Of a stretch of 64,000 nt of DNA, positions 1 through 13,150 are shown in pieces. Made by a program: the position numbers and the translations under genes. Source of the DNA: Saururus chinensis (taxonomy: Eukaryota > Streptophyta > Magnoliopsida > Piperales > Saururaceae); assembly GCA_035235625.1 (NCBI GenBank), contig CP141142.1:39566995-39630994 (forward strand), given 5' to 3'. The notes under the pieces are model-generated. The model saw only the letters and a program-made list of their open reading frames with translations. It was not told where the DNA came from and did no database searches. Position 1 is the stretch's first letter; the number at the start of each line of letters is the position of its first letter.

Positions 1-1729
1 GGCATACATCCTCCAATCAAAATCTAGGAAATAATTAAATATATATCTCAAAAATTAAATTTATACACTCTCCATCTTATAATAAGTGTCTAAATTAAAA
101 AAAATAAAATAAATTAATTTTAATATATTTTAATTTTATTTTCTAATCTAGACACTTATTAGCAAAAGGAGCGAAGTACAATGAATTTTCTTAACAAAAA
201 TTAATAAAAATAAAGTTAATATGTATCCAGGACATGTTGTGGACATTTGTCGTCTAATGTTTGGGCTGTATTCGAGGTGTCTGTTATTATGTAGCCGAAT
301 TTTTTGTCTATCAATTTTTAGATATGACTATGGTCAAAGATATTGGCTGGCCATTTGTCCAAAGTCTGATTAAATTTTTAATATAATTTATATACTTACT
401 TAAAAGACTTTTTTTCTCCCTCACTACATGTAAACATCTTATTCTTTTACTTGAATTCTGGACAATTTAACTACATGTTCCATTTGAGTTCTATGTAAGA
501 CTTAATTACTAAATATATGTGAGGCAAGTTAAATAGTAATATTAATATAAATAAAGAAAAGTGTGTACAAGTCTAATAAGTTACTTAACCTAGAGATCCT
601 ACCCCAATTTTTCTGGTTAGTTATATCTGTCAATATCTCTTTTGTTCTCTCCAACCACCTCATCCCTTCTACAATCAGCTAAGAGACTATGTCTAATGAC
701 CAATGATCTGGCAAATAAAAAGCTTCATCTATCAATAAAATTTTAACATACAAATTATTAGCAAACACGGACACATCCAAAACTAGCCCTATATGTACCC
801 TACACAACCGCGTTGGCGTGAACTGGGCACCATGAGATTTCAAATGGATAGTGTTAATACCATACAAGTCATCTGTCACTTTGTCTATGTCACTTTATAT
901 AGGCTTCAGACACTCTGATAAATTCAAATATGTTTCCACAAGTTCAACAATTTTTTTTTGGCTACAATAAAAGTTCAACAAGTTGTTCTTCCATGGATCA
1001 CGAGTTAGCATGCCTCAGAGGTGATAATCTGGATTGTTTTCCCAGCAGGCAACTAAAAAAAAAATATCTTCAGTGTTCCCTTACCACAAAAACTCAAGTT
1101 CAAAAACAGATTTAGTAAGTTTTTAAAACAACAAAAATTTAGCCAAAATGTTTTTCTTATAAAAAATAAACCATTCCAAATAAAAACCATGATGCAGCTA
1201 TTATTAACGGCTTTAAGTCACTCATTCGTTCACTTGTTCCATTCGTCTGACCTTAAAACCACGATCTCCAATTTAATAATAATAAGAACCAAGAAAGAAG
1301 TTAAAGACAAAAAAATACGGCTGTACACAAGAGAAAGCAGCAAAGTTATTATCATCATTTACAATATTAACAAATATGAACAATAATAATAACGATTATA
1401 ATTTTGGTATCTGAACAAAAACCTGAGGTCCAATAATTAGGCATTTTTCGATACAGGGACCCAAACTCACATGTATTGTACCCAAAAAGCAGCCTCACCA
1501 TGGCCGGCAAAGGCGCGCACTTGTTATCACCTGGTGACATAGAATCCCATAACTAGTACGCAATCAAGAAACGGCCAAACGAGCTCTAACCAATTAATAA
1601 TGCCACTGCATGCAGAACACTCCCCAAATAAATCTTCCAATGGCAGGTCTTTTTCCCATCTCGAATGGTTCCAAATTGCAGCTAGGTGGCAGAATCCATG
1701 AAGAAGACAGCCGTTTGTAGAATTTAATT
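1..1729. other. AT-rich intergenic DNA downstream of the kinase gene
   Basis: No coding region with family resemblance was found on either strand. The only recognisable structure is a small MITE near the left edge, listed separately. The short open frames here have no motif and no splice context. Confidence 0.6.
66..176. mobile_element. Stowaway-like MITE
   Basis: A compact foldback of about 110 bp. The arms AATAAGTGTCTAAATT and AATCTAGACACTTATT are near-perfect reverse complements around a T/A-rich centre. The outer ends (CTCTCCATCTTAT on the left, AAAGGAGCGAAG on the right) resemble the CTCCCTCCGT ends of Stowaway (Tc1/mariner) MITEs, and TA flanks the right end. It has no coding capacity. 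Confidence 0.65.
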
Positions 1730-4700
1730 TTATCTCTGTCCTCTAATCATGTCTCTCTCTGACCCACCATTTTGTCTTCTATCGTTGCTGTCTTTTCGTG
1801 TACGGGGAGGAGTTGCAGGGGCCAATCGCAAGCTTTGGACCGGTGGTTGGGAATCGGGGTCATGTTTCTGAGAAGCCAGGTAATTCAGAGCTGTGACAAC
1901 ATCAGCGATAAGAGGCCTCATTGTCGGTTGCTCTTGAACACACATGGCAGCAACAGCAAGCGCCTGATAAAGTCCCCTCATTGGATACTGACCTTGGAGT
2001 AGGGGGTCTGCCATTTGTGGGAACTTCCTCCTGTCTTTGAACAAAGGTCGAGCCTGCAAGGGTACAGGAGAAATTCAATGACAACAGGGTACAGATGATA
2101 CACTACTGTTTGTATAAATACGTCTTCAAAGACTTTCTCACTAAAACAAAAACAATTTAAGACCTCTCGGACAGTGGAAGCTAAGCTTAGTTCTTTAAAG
2201 CAAATAGAATCGGGGGAACAAATCCAGTAAAACCGAAATATCACTAGAAGCAGGAAAGAAGGCTTTGCAGCGACAGTGGAACTGTTCCAAAAAATAGAAG
2301 CAACAGGAGAAGTCGAATATCACTACAAGTAATAACAGAAAACCATATATGGGTCAATCAGATAGTGTAACGAAGAGATAAAGAGGTTCCAGTAAGCAAT
2401 GAAACACAAGATCATAAGCAAAAGGTTGCGCAGAAGGCCACAGTGCACACAAATAGATTCGTGTTTTTTATAGCAACCAGAAACAAATTCTTGTTGAGAA
2501 CATCTGCTACGAATTAATACACGAATTACTAAATGCACAACTGCAGAAAACAAGTACATTGAGAGAAATTACAAACGTTCAAATTCTTTGCATGCAAGGA
2601 GTAGAAGAAAAAAGAACATCAAACCAGCAGGAGCAAATTTTCTTACCCATGCAACTAGATTGTTCTCTCCACCGCCTTTAGAATTATCAATCGCCTTCCT
2701 TCCTGTGATAATCTCCAAAAGAACCACCCCAAAGCTATAAACATCTGATTTTAGAGTCAGCTGTCCTGTCATTGCATACTCTGGCGCACAATAACCATAT
2801 GTTCCCATCACCCTAGTCGATACATGGGTCTTATCTCCCACAGGCCCCAATTTTGCCAAGCCAAAATCCGATAATTTGGGATAATAACCCGCTCCAAGTA
2901 AAATGTTTGAGCACTTTAAATCACGATAAATGACGGGGGGGTTTGCCTTATCATGTAAATACTCCAAACCTCTTGCAGCACCTGCTGCGATCTTCATTCT
3001 AGTGTTCCAGTCAAGACTTTTCTTGTCAGGAGGTAGGTCTAGACAAATGAGATCATGATATAGGCAATCATCAGAAAGCAATGGAAGTTGCTAAAATATT
3101 AGAAAACAATTACAATTTACCATGTAAATGGTCTTCCAAAGAGCCTAAAGGCATGTATTCATACACCAGAAGCCTCTGGTCTCCATCAGCACAATATCCG
3201 ATCAGATTAACAAGATTGGGATGATGCAGTAAACTTAGCATCAAGACTTCAACAAGGAACTCTCGATTTCCTTGTAGCCCATTTCGATCAAGTTGTTTAA
3301 TTGCCACAACCTATTTCAAACATAATACATCACATATCACCACCTTGTATCCAATATCAGTTTAACTTAAAATATAAATAGGAGCCTCATTATTCAATAA
3401 TCGTACAGAAACATAGAACAAGCTGGTTGCCATTTGTTGGACAAGGCAATGGCAATAAGAAATCTAATCTATCTTGGAGTGACAGCTTAAATAAATGTCC
3501 GAAAAATGGCTGTAAATATTCTGCATTAAGTTGCATCATAATATTAATAATATTATGCAGCAAGAAACTACGTTTATGAGAACAACAGTTGTTTTTAAAG
3601 AATGAAAAGATAAACACATGTTACCCTTAAAAAGAACTAAAAGCTTAAGAAGCCCGTCAATTAAACATTGAACATTATTTATGTAAGTTTCTTATTCCTA
3701 AGAAGAACCTGCTCTCAACAAAAATCAATATAAGCAAAATGGAAAATTTTCCCTCACAGGACCTGGTTGGTTGTCTCCAATCTCCCCTTGTAAACTCGGC
3801 CAAACCCTCCCTCTCCCAGAAGACAATCAGCTCTAAAGTTCTTTGTCGCGGCAGCTAATTCACGAAATGTAAATGTTTGAGCTGCAATCGGTTCAGATTC
3901 ATCCTTCAAGATTTCTTTCTTTGTATCTGATAAGTGATTCTGCTTCAATTTATGGACTGATGCAATAAGACAGAACAACATTCAGCATTAATACACCGAG
4001 CAAAAAAAGTTAGCATTAATCTATCAAGTAAATAACTAACACGTTAAACTGATTATCTAACGAATACTTAAACTCAATTTCTAAAAGGGAAGAACAGGGC
4101 TTCCACCCCTAAGTGCTCAATCAAGTATAAACTGTAATTGAACTTTGAAACAGTGAAAAGCGTAGAAACCGAATGAAAAAGAAAAAAAAAGCTATGCAAG
4201 CAGGAAGCCTACAGGACCAGGGATCCCAAATACTGAGCATGCATTGGAAATGCAGGACTCCCTTATCAAATTGTTCAGGGTAGCCCTTACATTCTTCCCG
4301 CGGATAATGCTCCTAGGTTTAGCAATTCACCCGAGGAAAACTAAAAACCGCTTCAAAAAGGGTACTAGGAAATAATGCTTCCACACCATCAAATCTCGAC
4401 CAATAAAAAACATGGACCTCTTTGCCGATTGCCAGCCATACAGCCATTACAGATTGGACAATACAGTCAAAGCTTAATAAGAAAAACCGCAACACAACCT
4501 GCTTTACAATCCTTCAGTGAAAGATTAGTCAAACAGATGATATAAATAAATAAAATATGATATTAGCTTGTTACAACACAAAAAGTGATCAATAAACCGA
4601 ATTTGAATCACCAAAATTGGTCTTAAAAAAAGTTTTTCTCAAAGCAAAAACGGAAAATCATCCAGATAGTTCTCCACAGCTATATATATCAATCATCATC

Positions 4701-5164
4701 AAGCAGCTAAAACAACAAGCAGAACTGGACAGAAGTCTTAACGCCACTCCGAGTTGTGAAGGAACGAATGAAGTCAAATGAAAACCGATTCGATGACTAG
4801 AAATTCCGTCTTAATCCAAAGCAATCCATCACCACAAAAAGGCTCAAACTTCCTGCTCACCAAATTCCCACGACTCCTTTCTCCGATTCTATCAATACCA
4901 CAGATAGTCAAAATCCAAACCCCCGATTCAAAACATCAAAAACAGCGCCTCCTCCTCCAATCCAGAAACGACCCAGATGACGAGCTGCCCGATTCAGCCC
5001 GACCCAGATGCACTTTCGGCCAAGCAAGTAGAATATAGAACCGGAGCCGACGACAGGGGAGGGGGGACATGAGGCTCACCTGACGAAGGGGCAATCTGGG
5101 GATCGGATACCGGCTTCTTCTCGTCGTTTTTGCCAGATTTTCGAGCGCATGGAAAGCAACCCAT
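1730..5164 (-). CDS. CDL1: Receptor-like cytoplasmic kinase, subfamily VII (CDL1/PBL7-like)
   Basis: Five exons run right to left: 5164-5080, 3956-3763, 3310-3121, 3038-2647 and 2053-1730. Together they give 1185 nt, encoding 394 aa and a stop. The protein starts MGCFPC, a typical N-myristoylation/palmitoylation signal that places it at the plasma membrane. Visible kinase motifs are the glycine loop GEGGFGRV (about residues 76-83), catalytic Lys98 in VVAIK, YRDLK with Asp196, DFG at 214-216 and GTYGYCAPE in the activation segment. A GDK motif at 224-226 matches the site where the AvrPphB protease cuts PBS1-family kinases. Residues such as [18 protein letters not shown] and the short tail ending in ATPPR favour the CDL1/PBL7 branch over PBS1 or PBL27, which have longer tails. 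The family relays brassinosteroid and immune receptor signals. All splice sites are GT-AG, but the exon 2 donor (CAG|GTCCTG) is weak. Confidence 0.93.
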
Positions 5165-5262
5165 GTCGGAATTTCGGCAGGAGAGAAGAGCAGAGGCCGA
5201 TGATCCTCACTAACTCCCCAAGCACAAATGACTGCCTCCTCTCTTTCTCTCTCTAAATACGC

Positions 5263-5271
5263 CCTTATATA
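5263..5271 (-). promoter_or_regulatory. TATA box of the kinase gene
   Basis: Read on the minus strand, the sequence is CTATATAAGG about 100 nt upstream of the kinase start codon at 5164. It is followed by CT/GA-rich leader sequence with short GA and TTC runs, as is common in plant 5' leaders. Position and sequence fit a TATA box; the transcription start itself is inferred. Confidence 0.6.
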
Positions 5272-5399
5272 GTGAGGAGACTTGAGAGAGAGAGAGACTG
5301 AGCTGCGGCTTCTTCTTCTTCTTCTTCGCTTTCGCTCCCTCTTTGTCTGTATTGTGCTCGGACGGACCGCCACCTCCTAATTTGCCGCTTCCGGACGCG

Positions 5400-6029
5400 G
5401 CTCCGGCAAATCCATTCCTTTCGTCAACGACCAGATTCTCCGCCCCTTCCTTTCTTTATTATTTCCATAATTCCATTTTTTATGGTCGCCGAGTGGGTCC
5501 CACCCCAGCCATGCTAATCACCCTCTTAATTGCAAGTCTAATTAAGAGATTTGTCAGAAAAAAATGGAAATTTCATTGGCCAAATAGTCAACATTGTAAA
5601 ATATTCTTCTTCAGCGTGTGATCTTCTGCACCACAATCGTTAACATTTCTTATCAAAAAATAAAAAAAACTCGTTAACATTTCATCAGACTTTGTTTTTA
5701 ATGGCCATTTAATCAGACTTAGTTAAGCTTGGGGACACAAGTTCTTTTTTAATAAGAAAAGGTTTATATATTCCTCTATGTGCTTGTACGTAGGCGTGGG
5801 ATGCAGGTAAAACTGACCCAGGTTAAGTTTAAATTTTTAAATTTAATTATAAATAACAATATAACTCAGGTTTGGTCAATTAAAGTTATAAATATAATTT
5901 TTTAAAATTATATTTTTTATATTTTAATAAATTTTAACTTGACTCAACCTTAATGAGTGAGGTTTAAGTTTCTAAATCTAACTTAAATAACTATTTAAGT
6001 TAAATTTAAATTTATTATTTCTTAAATAA
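5400..6029. other. Intergenic DNA upstream of the kinase gene
   Basis: The right part (5810-6029) is T/A-rich and repetitive, with many TTAAGTTTAAATTT-like words, probably a decayed transposon. No gene was recognised. Confidence 0.45.
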
Positions 6030-6101
6030 CATTAGGTTCAAGTTTGATAAAACTCCTCCCAATGGCATTAGGTTCAAGTTTGATAAAACTCCTCCCAATG
6101 G
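6030..6101. repeat. Two perfect tandem copies of a 36-bp unit
   Basis: A 36-bp unit beginning CATTAGGTTCAAG is present twice head to tail (6030-6065 and 6066-6101) with no difference that I can see. It is a recent local duplication with no apparent coding role. Confidence 0.85.
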
Positions 6102-6255
6102 CATCCTACACTGGTGTCTACCGCAAGCCTTCGGATTTTAATATGGCACAAGTGTCAAATGAGAGGGGCTTTTAACGCCCATCTCAAATCAAATCAAGGC
6201 AAACAAACCCAAAGTTGTATGCACATACTAGAGAGAGAGAGTTCATATCCGGTAG

Positions 6256-7226
6256 TAGGGTTCTCAATGGGTAGTTATTTACCTATCTTACCCACTCACC
6301 TGATTCAAAATTCTTAGGTGAGTAATTAATAAATAGGTAAAGAGTAAACTAAGTGGGTAATTTTATCCACCTATTTATTATGTGGGTAGGGTATGGATAA
6401 TCTTTTATCCATACCCGTTACCCATTACCTGTTACCTAATTTAATATAATATATAATACCTATTACCATAAAGACCCCTGTTTAATTGTTCATATATACC
6501 TATAATTTGCCCACTACCCTAGCCCAATAACCCACTCAGTCTAATTCAATGCACAAAGCAAATACCCTGCCCCAGGCCAAAAAAACTCTAAATCCTAATT
6601 GACTTATTTTCTTTTGATCAACCAGGGGATTGGCGAACAGGGGCCGAAGGCAAGGACGCAACACTTCTCCTTTTTGTACTTTCATTGGAATATTTTGTAA
6701 TTTTATTGTGATATATTATATAGTAAGCTTTTAATAAATATGTATAAATTTATAATGCAAACATCTTATAGAGAAAATGGAAGAGAACTTGGTAAATCTT
6801 TTTGTGTCTTTACTTTTTATATAAAGAAAGTGTATCTTGTAGCATTTTGGAATGATGAGCTAGAGAATTTGGAGTAATGGAAACATCTTTAAGTCTTAAT
6901 TTTTTTAAAATTTAAGTTTATATAAGGTGTTAGATTTTTATTATGTTTTATTTCTTTACATGAATTGTGAGGTCCTTATGAGTTTATATTAGATTGATTT
7001 TTTTGTACATTAGATAGACTTTTAACATATATATTTGTTATTATTTTTATTTATTGACTCGTTGGTCGTTTACCCGTTACCTGCCCATTTACCAATAGGT
7101 AATAGGTAAGGTATGAGTAATGAATGTAAAATGGGTAATGGGTAGGGTATGGGTAAACTTTCTGGAAGCGGGTATGGATATGGGTAAAGTCTTACCCGAC
7201 CCATACCCTACCCATTGACAGCCCTA
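6256..7226. mobile_element. Non-autonomous hAT-type DNA transposon
   Basis: The left end TAGGGTTCTCAATGGGTAG and the reverse complement of the right end, TAGGGCTGTCAATGGGTAG, form terminal inverted repeats. The flanks TCCGGTAG and TCCATTAG look like an 8-bp target duplication with two changes. Length is about 970 bp. The subterminal regions are packed with GGGTA/TACCC words, typical of hAT subterminal repeats. No transposase remains. Confidence 0.75.
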
Positions 7227-7437
7227 TCCATTAGCTCTTGGATTTAAATACAATGACACAGATTTTAAACAAAGCTGGCTGGTGTGAAAAAACCCGCCTG
7301 CCAACATGATTTTGATATGCACCCTACTCATGCCATGCACATGAGCTCGTGCAAATATAAATGGGTCTCAAATATGAACGAACACTGCAAAATAACATAA
7401 ACCCTGAACAAATAACATTTGTATTGCATATAAAATC

Positions 7438-7563
7438 TCAATCCTTTTCAGATTGATGTCCATCCTTCTTCTGTTCCACTCTTTTCTTCACTGGGGATTT
7501 GATAGCTTTCACCTTGACCCTCTTTGTTTTGGCGTCATGGCCACTGCATGTTGATGTCCTCAT
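7438..7563 (-). CDS. Lysine-rich small open frame, possible gene fragment
   Basis: A 41-codon minus-strand frame runs from ATG (7563) to TGA (7438). It is strongly basic, with KTKRVKVKAIKSPVKKR in the middle and an acidic/lysine tail, and it has balanced codon use unlike the AT-rich surroundings. It could be the last exon of a decayed nuclear-protein gene or a chance frame. I do not recognise a family, and no upstream exon was found. Confidence 0.2.
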   Translation of the reverse strand: MRTSTCSGHDAKTKRVKVKAIKSPVKKRVEQKKDGHQSEKD

Positions 7564-7850
7564 CCTACTTCAAATTGATCAACTACAGAGAAAGGAAGGA
7601 AGCGTATATTGATTATCAAAGTAATAGTTCTATTATTGTTAATGCAAATCTTCTTGTATTAAATTTAGCTGTTAGATCGATCTTCTTGTTCCATATCTGT
7701 TGATCGATCAGCAAACACTAGTCACCATCTACTGATTGATTAACCGATACCATTCTCTACCTGTTGATCTACTTACCCATATCTGCAGATCTTAGGATTA
7801 ATGATACTATATTTCTACCCACCTGCTAACCTATCCATCAAAAAATATTA

Positions 7851-7953
7851 CTCCTTCTGTCTTAAATTAATAGTTACATTAAATTTTTTAAAATGAACTA
7901 AAATCAATTCATTTTAAAAAATAAATGGAGCTATCAATACAGGACAAAATGAG
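7851..7953. mobile_element. Stowaway-like MITE
   Basis: Begins CTCCTTCTGTCTTAAATTAA after TA and ends GGACAAAATGAG before TA. It is a short relative of the MITEs at 28298 and 35434, which share the CTAAATTAATAgCTCC word. About 103 bp, noncoding. Confidence 0.6.
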
Positions 7954-10060
7954 TATATGTGTTATCGATTTGTCATCATAATTATGTATTAGACACTTTT
8001 ACTGTGCAAATGCTACTCAGCATCTGCTGATTTGTTTTGATACAATCAGTAGATTGATACGCAATCCCTTGTTAGCTACTTTGAACATCCTTTTATAAAT
8101 CAACATAAATTCTCTTATGCTTCTTATATTTTTCAGCACTTCAATACTCTTAATGCTTGCCAATGGAGGATTTTGACAATGTTATCTAAAGACTGGAAGA
8201 GGTCAAATAATGTTTGGTGATGGGAGAGAGACCATGGCTGAGGAAGAAGGATGTGGTTGCTGTGTAATTTTCGTACCTTTGCAAATATTATGATGATAAA
8301 TCTTGTTGGAATGATTATGATCGAATCAAGCAAGTCAATTTATCTTTCAGACAGAATTCGCCCTCCTTAACGGTGCTTAGGATTCTTGGGCGTCTGCCTC
8401 CCAGGATAAAACGATCAACCACGTAATGTAGGAGAACCTCCAACATAGTACATGCAGCAAACTACAGTATATATGCTCTCACAAAAAAGGGAATGAACAA
8501 AAATCCATAATCAGATTTTTCCAGAAATTATTTTCCATGATTTTATAAGAAATCTTGTTGAAGACAACTTTTCCTGTTCTAACAAATGTGTTCATCAGTT
8601 AACGGACACATTCTTTAGTAAAAATAAAACTAGACTCATTTTGGTTAATAAAAAACTAAACTAAATATATAGAAAACCAAACCAAATAAAATTTTTTCAA
8701 ATTTAATTATCTTGTTGACCCAACCCAACCCAACCCAAATGAATTTGTCCCAAACTTGTGCCTTACATACCAACAATATCACCTTCTTCTAAGCGATGTG
8801 GGACTATTCACTTATTCAACCAATTCACATGTATGATTCTCATTTAACACAAAGTGGGCTTTAGCTCTCTCTACCATATGGACTTGACCCACATAAATAT
8901 TATGGGCTTAACCCATGTAAATATTATACCCACCTTAATAATATGGGTTTAACCCATTAAATATAATGCTCACTTCTAACAATCCCCCACATGAATGAGG
9001 ATTAACTAGATAACTATGCAAAACAATGCAAATAAACCGTGAAAGCAAATATAGAAAAGATCACGCATTGGGGAAATGTAGTTTTTGGCTTTGAACCTTC
9101 CCTTGTTAAAACTATTGGGTTTACTGGCTAATCAGTGAACGTGGTGATGTCTTCAACTGTTTAGCCGTTTATGTAAACCAAGACAATAGAATTCACACAA
9201 TCACTTCTTAGACACACTATGATTCTCATGATTATGTTCATTTCGCCCCTGAACAAACCTGATTTTTATTAGTGCTTTAGAAGATTTAGCCTTAAAATCC
9301 TTGTAGAAGCGGCCCATTCACACTCATATAAGTGATTCTCTTTAGAAATATCCTGCAATGCCCCACCCGAACGAATTTAAACTATAAGAACCATTAAAAG
9401 CAAAGCTTATCCTGATTCACTCTACATGCATCACTATCTCATCGTAAGAATATGGACAAAATTTTATCTCAATAGTGATTCCCCTTGAATCCCTCATAAT
9501 TCGGTTGTCCCTTTGAACCTAGATTATGAGATCTCTAGTTAAATAGGTTGGGTTGTCATTATGGTGACTCTTAATATATAAACTTCAAGCCCATTCCCCT
9601 CGATAAACTGCTCACTTATTTTTTGGTCAAACCCTTAGTAAACAGATCTGCAATATTTTCTTTTGACTTAACATACTTAATGAAAATTATTCCACTAGAG
9701 AGCAACTGTTTTATGGTATTGTGCCTCTGACATATATGTCAAAACTTACCATTATACAAGTTACTTGGTGCCCTTCTTATAGTCGATTGACTATCACAAT
9801 ATATGCAAATAAGTGGCACAAGTTTCCCCCACATTGGAATATCCTCTAAAAAATTATGAAGCCACTTAGCCTCTTCGTCTGCTCTATAAAGCGCAATGAA
9901 TTCAGATTTCATTGTGGATCTTGCTATGCACGTCTATTTCGAGGATTTCTAAAACACTGCTGCACCTCAAAGAGTAAAGACATATCCACTTATGGATTTT
10001 GAATCTTTTGTATCAGATATCCAGTTTGCATCATAGTAACCCTCTAGTACTGTTGGATAC

Positions 10061-11690
10061 TGTTAGAAGTGGGCATTACATTTAATGGGTTAAGTCTATA
10101 TCATTAAGGTGGGCATGATATTTATGTGGGTCAAGCCCATATTACTTAAGTGGGTAAGGCCCATATGGTAGAGAGCCCAAGCCTACTTTGTATTAAATGA
10201 GAATCGCACATGTGAATTGGTTGAAGAAGTGAATAGTCTCACATTGCCTAGAAGAAGGTGATGTTATTGGTATATAAGGCATTAGTTTGGCCTTTCAAGT
10301 TAGGCCCTTGGGCCAACCCACTTTTGTGGGGGAGAAAGATGTTGGACCAATACACCCAGGTAGGCTAACCCATGCATGCGTCACCCCTGCCATCCGGCCA
10401 GCTCAGTTCGGTTCACACGCACGGCCTACTAGGCTAGGTCGGGTTGGGTTGGGTTAACAAGATAATATTTTTGGGACAAATTCATTTGGTTTGGTTTTAG
10501 TTTGATTTTCTTTTAACCAAAATGGGTCCGGTTTTTTATCACTAAAAAATGTGTCCGTTAATAGATGGACTCATCCGTTTGAACAGGAAAGGGTGTCTTC
10601 AACAGGATTTCCTATAAAATTATTGAAAACAATTTTTGCACCAATGTGAATGACATCAACCTTTCCGCTGTGATTTCAGAAGTGAACATGGTCATGAACG
10701 CTAGAGAATGGTGGGTGGACACTAGGGCTACTTGTTATGTTTGCTCAAATAGGAAGATGTTCTCCACTTATCAACAACTCGTGGAGAATGGTAAATAGCT
10801 ATTTATGGGCAACTCTTCTACTGCAAAGGTTGAAGGAATTGGAAAGGTTGTGCTCAAGATGACTTCAGGCAAAGAGCTCACTCTCAACAATGTGCTGCAT
10901 GTGCTAGAAATTTGAAAGAGTTTAGTATCTAGATTATTGCTGAGCAAGAATGGGTTGAAGTTGGTTTTAAGTCAAATAAATTTGTCTTGACCAAAGGTAG
11001 GATGTATGTGGGCAAAGAGTACCTAAATGAGAGGCTTTTCAAGCTCAATGAACTCACAATTGTACCTATTTCTGTTATTAAGAATGTGAATATTTTTTCC
11101 TCCTATATGATTGAGTTATGTGATGTGTGGCATGGTAGATTATGACATGTTAATTATGATGCTTTACGAAGATTGATTAATATGGAATATCTGTCTAAGC
11201 TTAATATTGACTCTAATCATAAAAATGAAACTTGTGTAAAATCAAAATTAACAAGGAAATATTTCCAAAGTATTGAAAGATGTACTGAACCTCTTGAGTT
11301 AATTTATAGTAATGTATGTGACTTAAAACTTGTTCAAACAATAGGAGGTAAAAAGTACTTTATTGCATTTATCGACGATTGCACTCGTTATTGTTATGTT
11401 TACTTACTGAGAAGTAAAGATGAGGCTATTGACATGTTTATATTATATAAAACAAAGGTAAGAATTAACTTGGCAAGAAAATTAAAGTTCTAAGAAGTGA
11501 TAGAGGTGGGGAATATGAATCACCTTTTGGTGATTTCTGTTTACAACATGATATAATATACCAAACTATGGCACCCTATTCACCTCAGCAAAATGGAATT
11601 GTTGAACGGAAAAATAAAACTTTAAAAGAAATGATAAATATCATGTTAATAAGTTATGGGTTACCCCAGAACATGTGGGGGGAAGCAGGA
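10061..11690 (+). mobile_element. Second Copia fragment, opposite orientation (partial LTR, protease to integrase)
   Basis: It starts with the same TGTTAGAAGTG LTR tip as the enclosing element but on the plus strand. The partial LTR (to about 10630) runs directly into protease, GAG-pre-integrase and integrase-core remains (to about 11690). Family signs include the integrase-core word MAPYSPQQNGIVERKN. Reverse transcriptase and the 3' LTR are missing. It is a broken fossil with several breaks. The shared LTR makes it the same family as the host copy, either an inverted segment or a truncated nested insertion. Confidence 0.75.
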
Positions 11691-12499
11691 TGCTTCCTCT
11701 TCTTGTTGTTGAAGCTATTGCTTTTATGCCCTTGTTCCACAATGTTGATTTTGGCTTCAATGCCACGACCTTTGGTTTTCTATTCAAAAGCACAGTTGTC
11801 CTCTTTAATCCCTAACCTTATGATCAAGTCTTCCATGTTCATCTCCTTACACTTATGCTTTAAGTAGTTCTTAAAGTCCTTCTAGGAATGTAGTAATTTC
11901 TCTATTATTGCAGCCACCTGGAAAGACTCACTTAAAGTCATACCTTCTACATGAATATTATGTAGGATAACTTAGAGTTCTTGAACTTGACTGATCACAG
12001 TTTTAGAATCCACCATTTTAAAGTCCAAAAATTTGCCTACCATGAATTTCTTCGTTCCATCATCTTCAGTCTTGTACTTTTTGTCTAATGACTCCCATAA
12101 TGCCTTAACACTTTTTATAGAACTGTACACATTATATAATGTGTTGTCCAACCTGTTAAGAAAGTAATTATGACATAAGAAATCTGCATGTTTCCATGCA
12201 TCTACTGCGACAATAACCGTTTTATCTTTTCGTTTCTCCTCAATGAGAACGAGTACTTCCTCTTGAAGGAATCAGACCAAATTCAGTGTGATAAGATAAA
12301 ACAACATTTTTTGTTGCTATCTTTTGAAATCCCCACCACTGAACTTTTCTAATTTTTCCCTTTCATTTGAACAGGTGTATTCATCAGTGTGGATTATAAC
12401 TGAAGTCAAGTTGGTACTTTCTGCATCCATTTCTGTTCTAATGAACAAAAGATTATCTCAGTTAAAATATATATATATATATAAATTAATTTTTTTAAC

Positions 12500-13150
12500 A
12501 AAAATTCATGCAACCGAGTAAAGTTCGAGAAATTACAGATAGCTCAAGAAATTGCAAAAAATTTCACCCAGTCGAGTTCCAGGAAATTACACATACAATA
12601 CTGTAAAGTTCAAAAAATTACACAAAATAAAGTTCAAAATTTACATAACACAATGAAATTCAAAAATTACATATAACACAGTAATTGATTCAAAACTTAT
12701 AAACAAGACAATAATATTTCAAAAATTTCGCAGAGCATTATATTTTCGAAAAACAATTGCACATAGAACAGTAAACTGTGAAAAATTTACATCCAAAACA
12801 ATAAAGTTTCCAAATTTTACGCACATAACATGAATATTCCAAAAATTTCGCATAGAATAGTAAATTTCTGAAAAAATTTCACACAGAAGAGTAACTTGCA
12901 AGAAATTTACATATTGAACAGTAATCTTTCAAAAATGTACACCTAGAATAGTAAAATTTCATAAATTTAATTAAGCATAGAACAATAAAAATTCAGAAAT
13001 TTATGCATAGAACTATCAAATTTTGAAAATTTACATACAAAATTGTTAAATTTTGAAAATTTTCAAATAGTAAAAAATTCAATTTTTTTAAAATGAACAG
13101 TAAAATTTTGAAATTCACATAATATAACTTATAAATTTGCTATTATACAT
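12500..13150. repeat. Degenerate tandem repeat in the Copia leader
   Basis: About 650 bp built from a loosely repeated word of roughly 30-36 bp that resembles AACAGTAAATTTCAAAAATT followed by TACACATAG. Some 18-20 diverged units can be followed. It lies between the 5' LTR and gag of the minus-strand Copia fossil, where some plant LTR elements carry tandem repeats. Confidence 0.7.

Noticed and set aside
4936-5373. 145-codon minus-strand frame over the kinase 5' region
   Set aside because: Overlaps the kinase leader and exon 1 in a different frame. The MGCFPC frame is supported by splicing and homology.
6030-6101. Direct repeat considered as a CRISPR-like array
   Set aside because: Only two abutting copies without spacers in a plant nuclear context; a simple tandem duplication.
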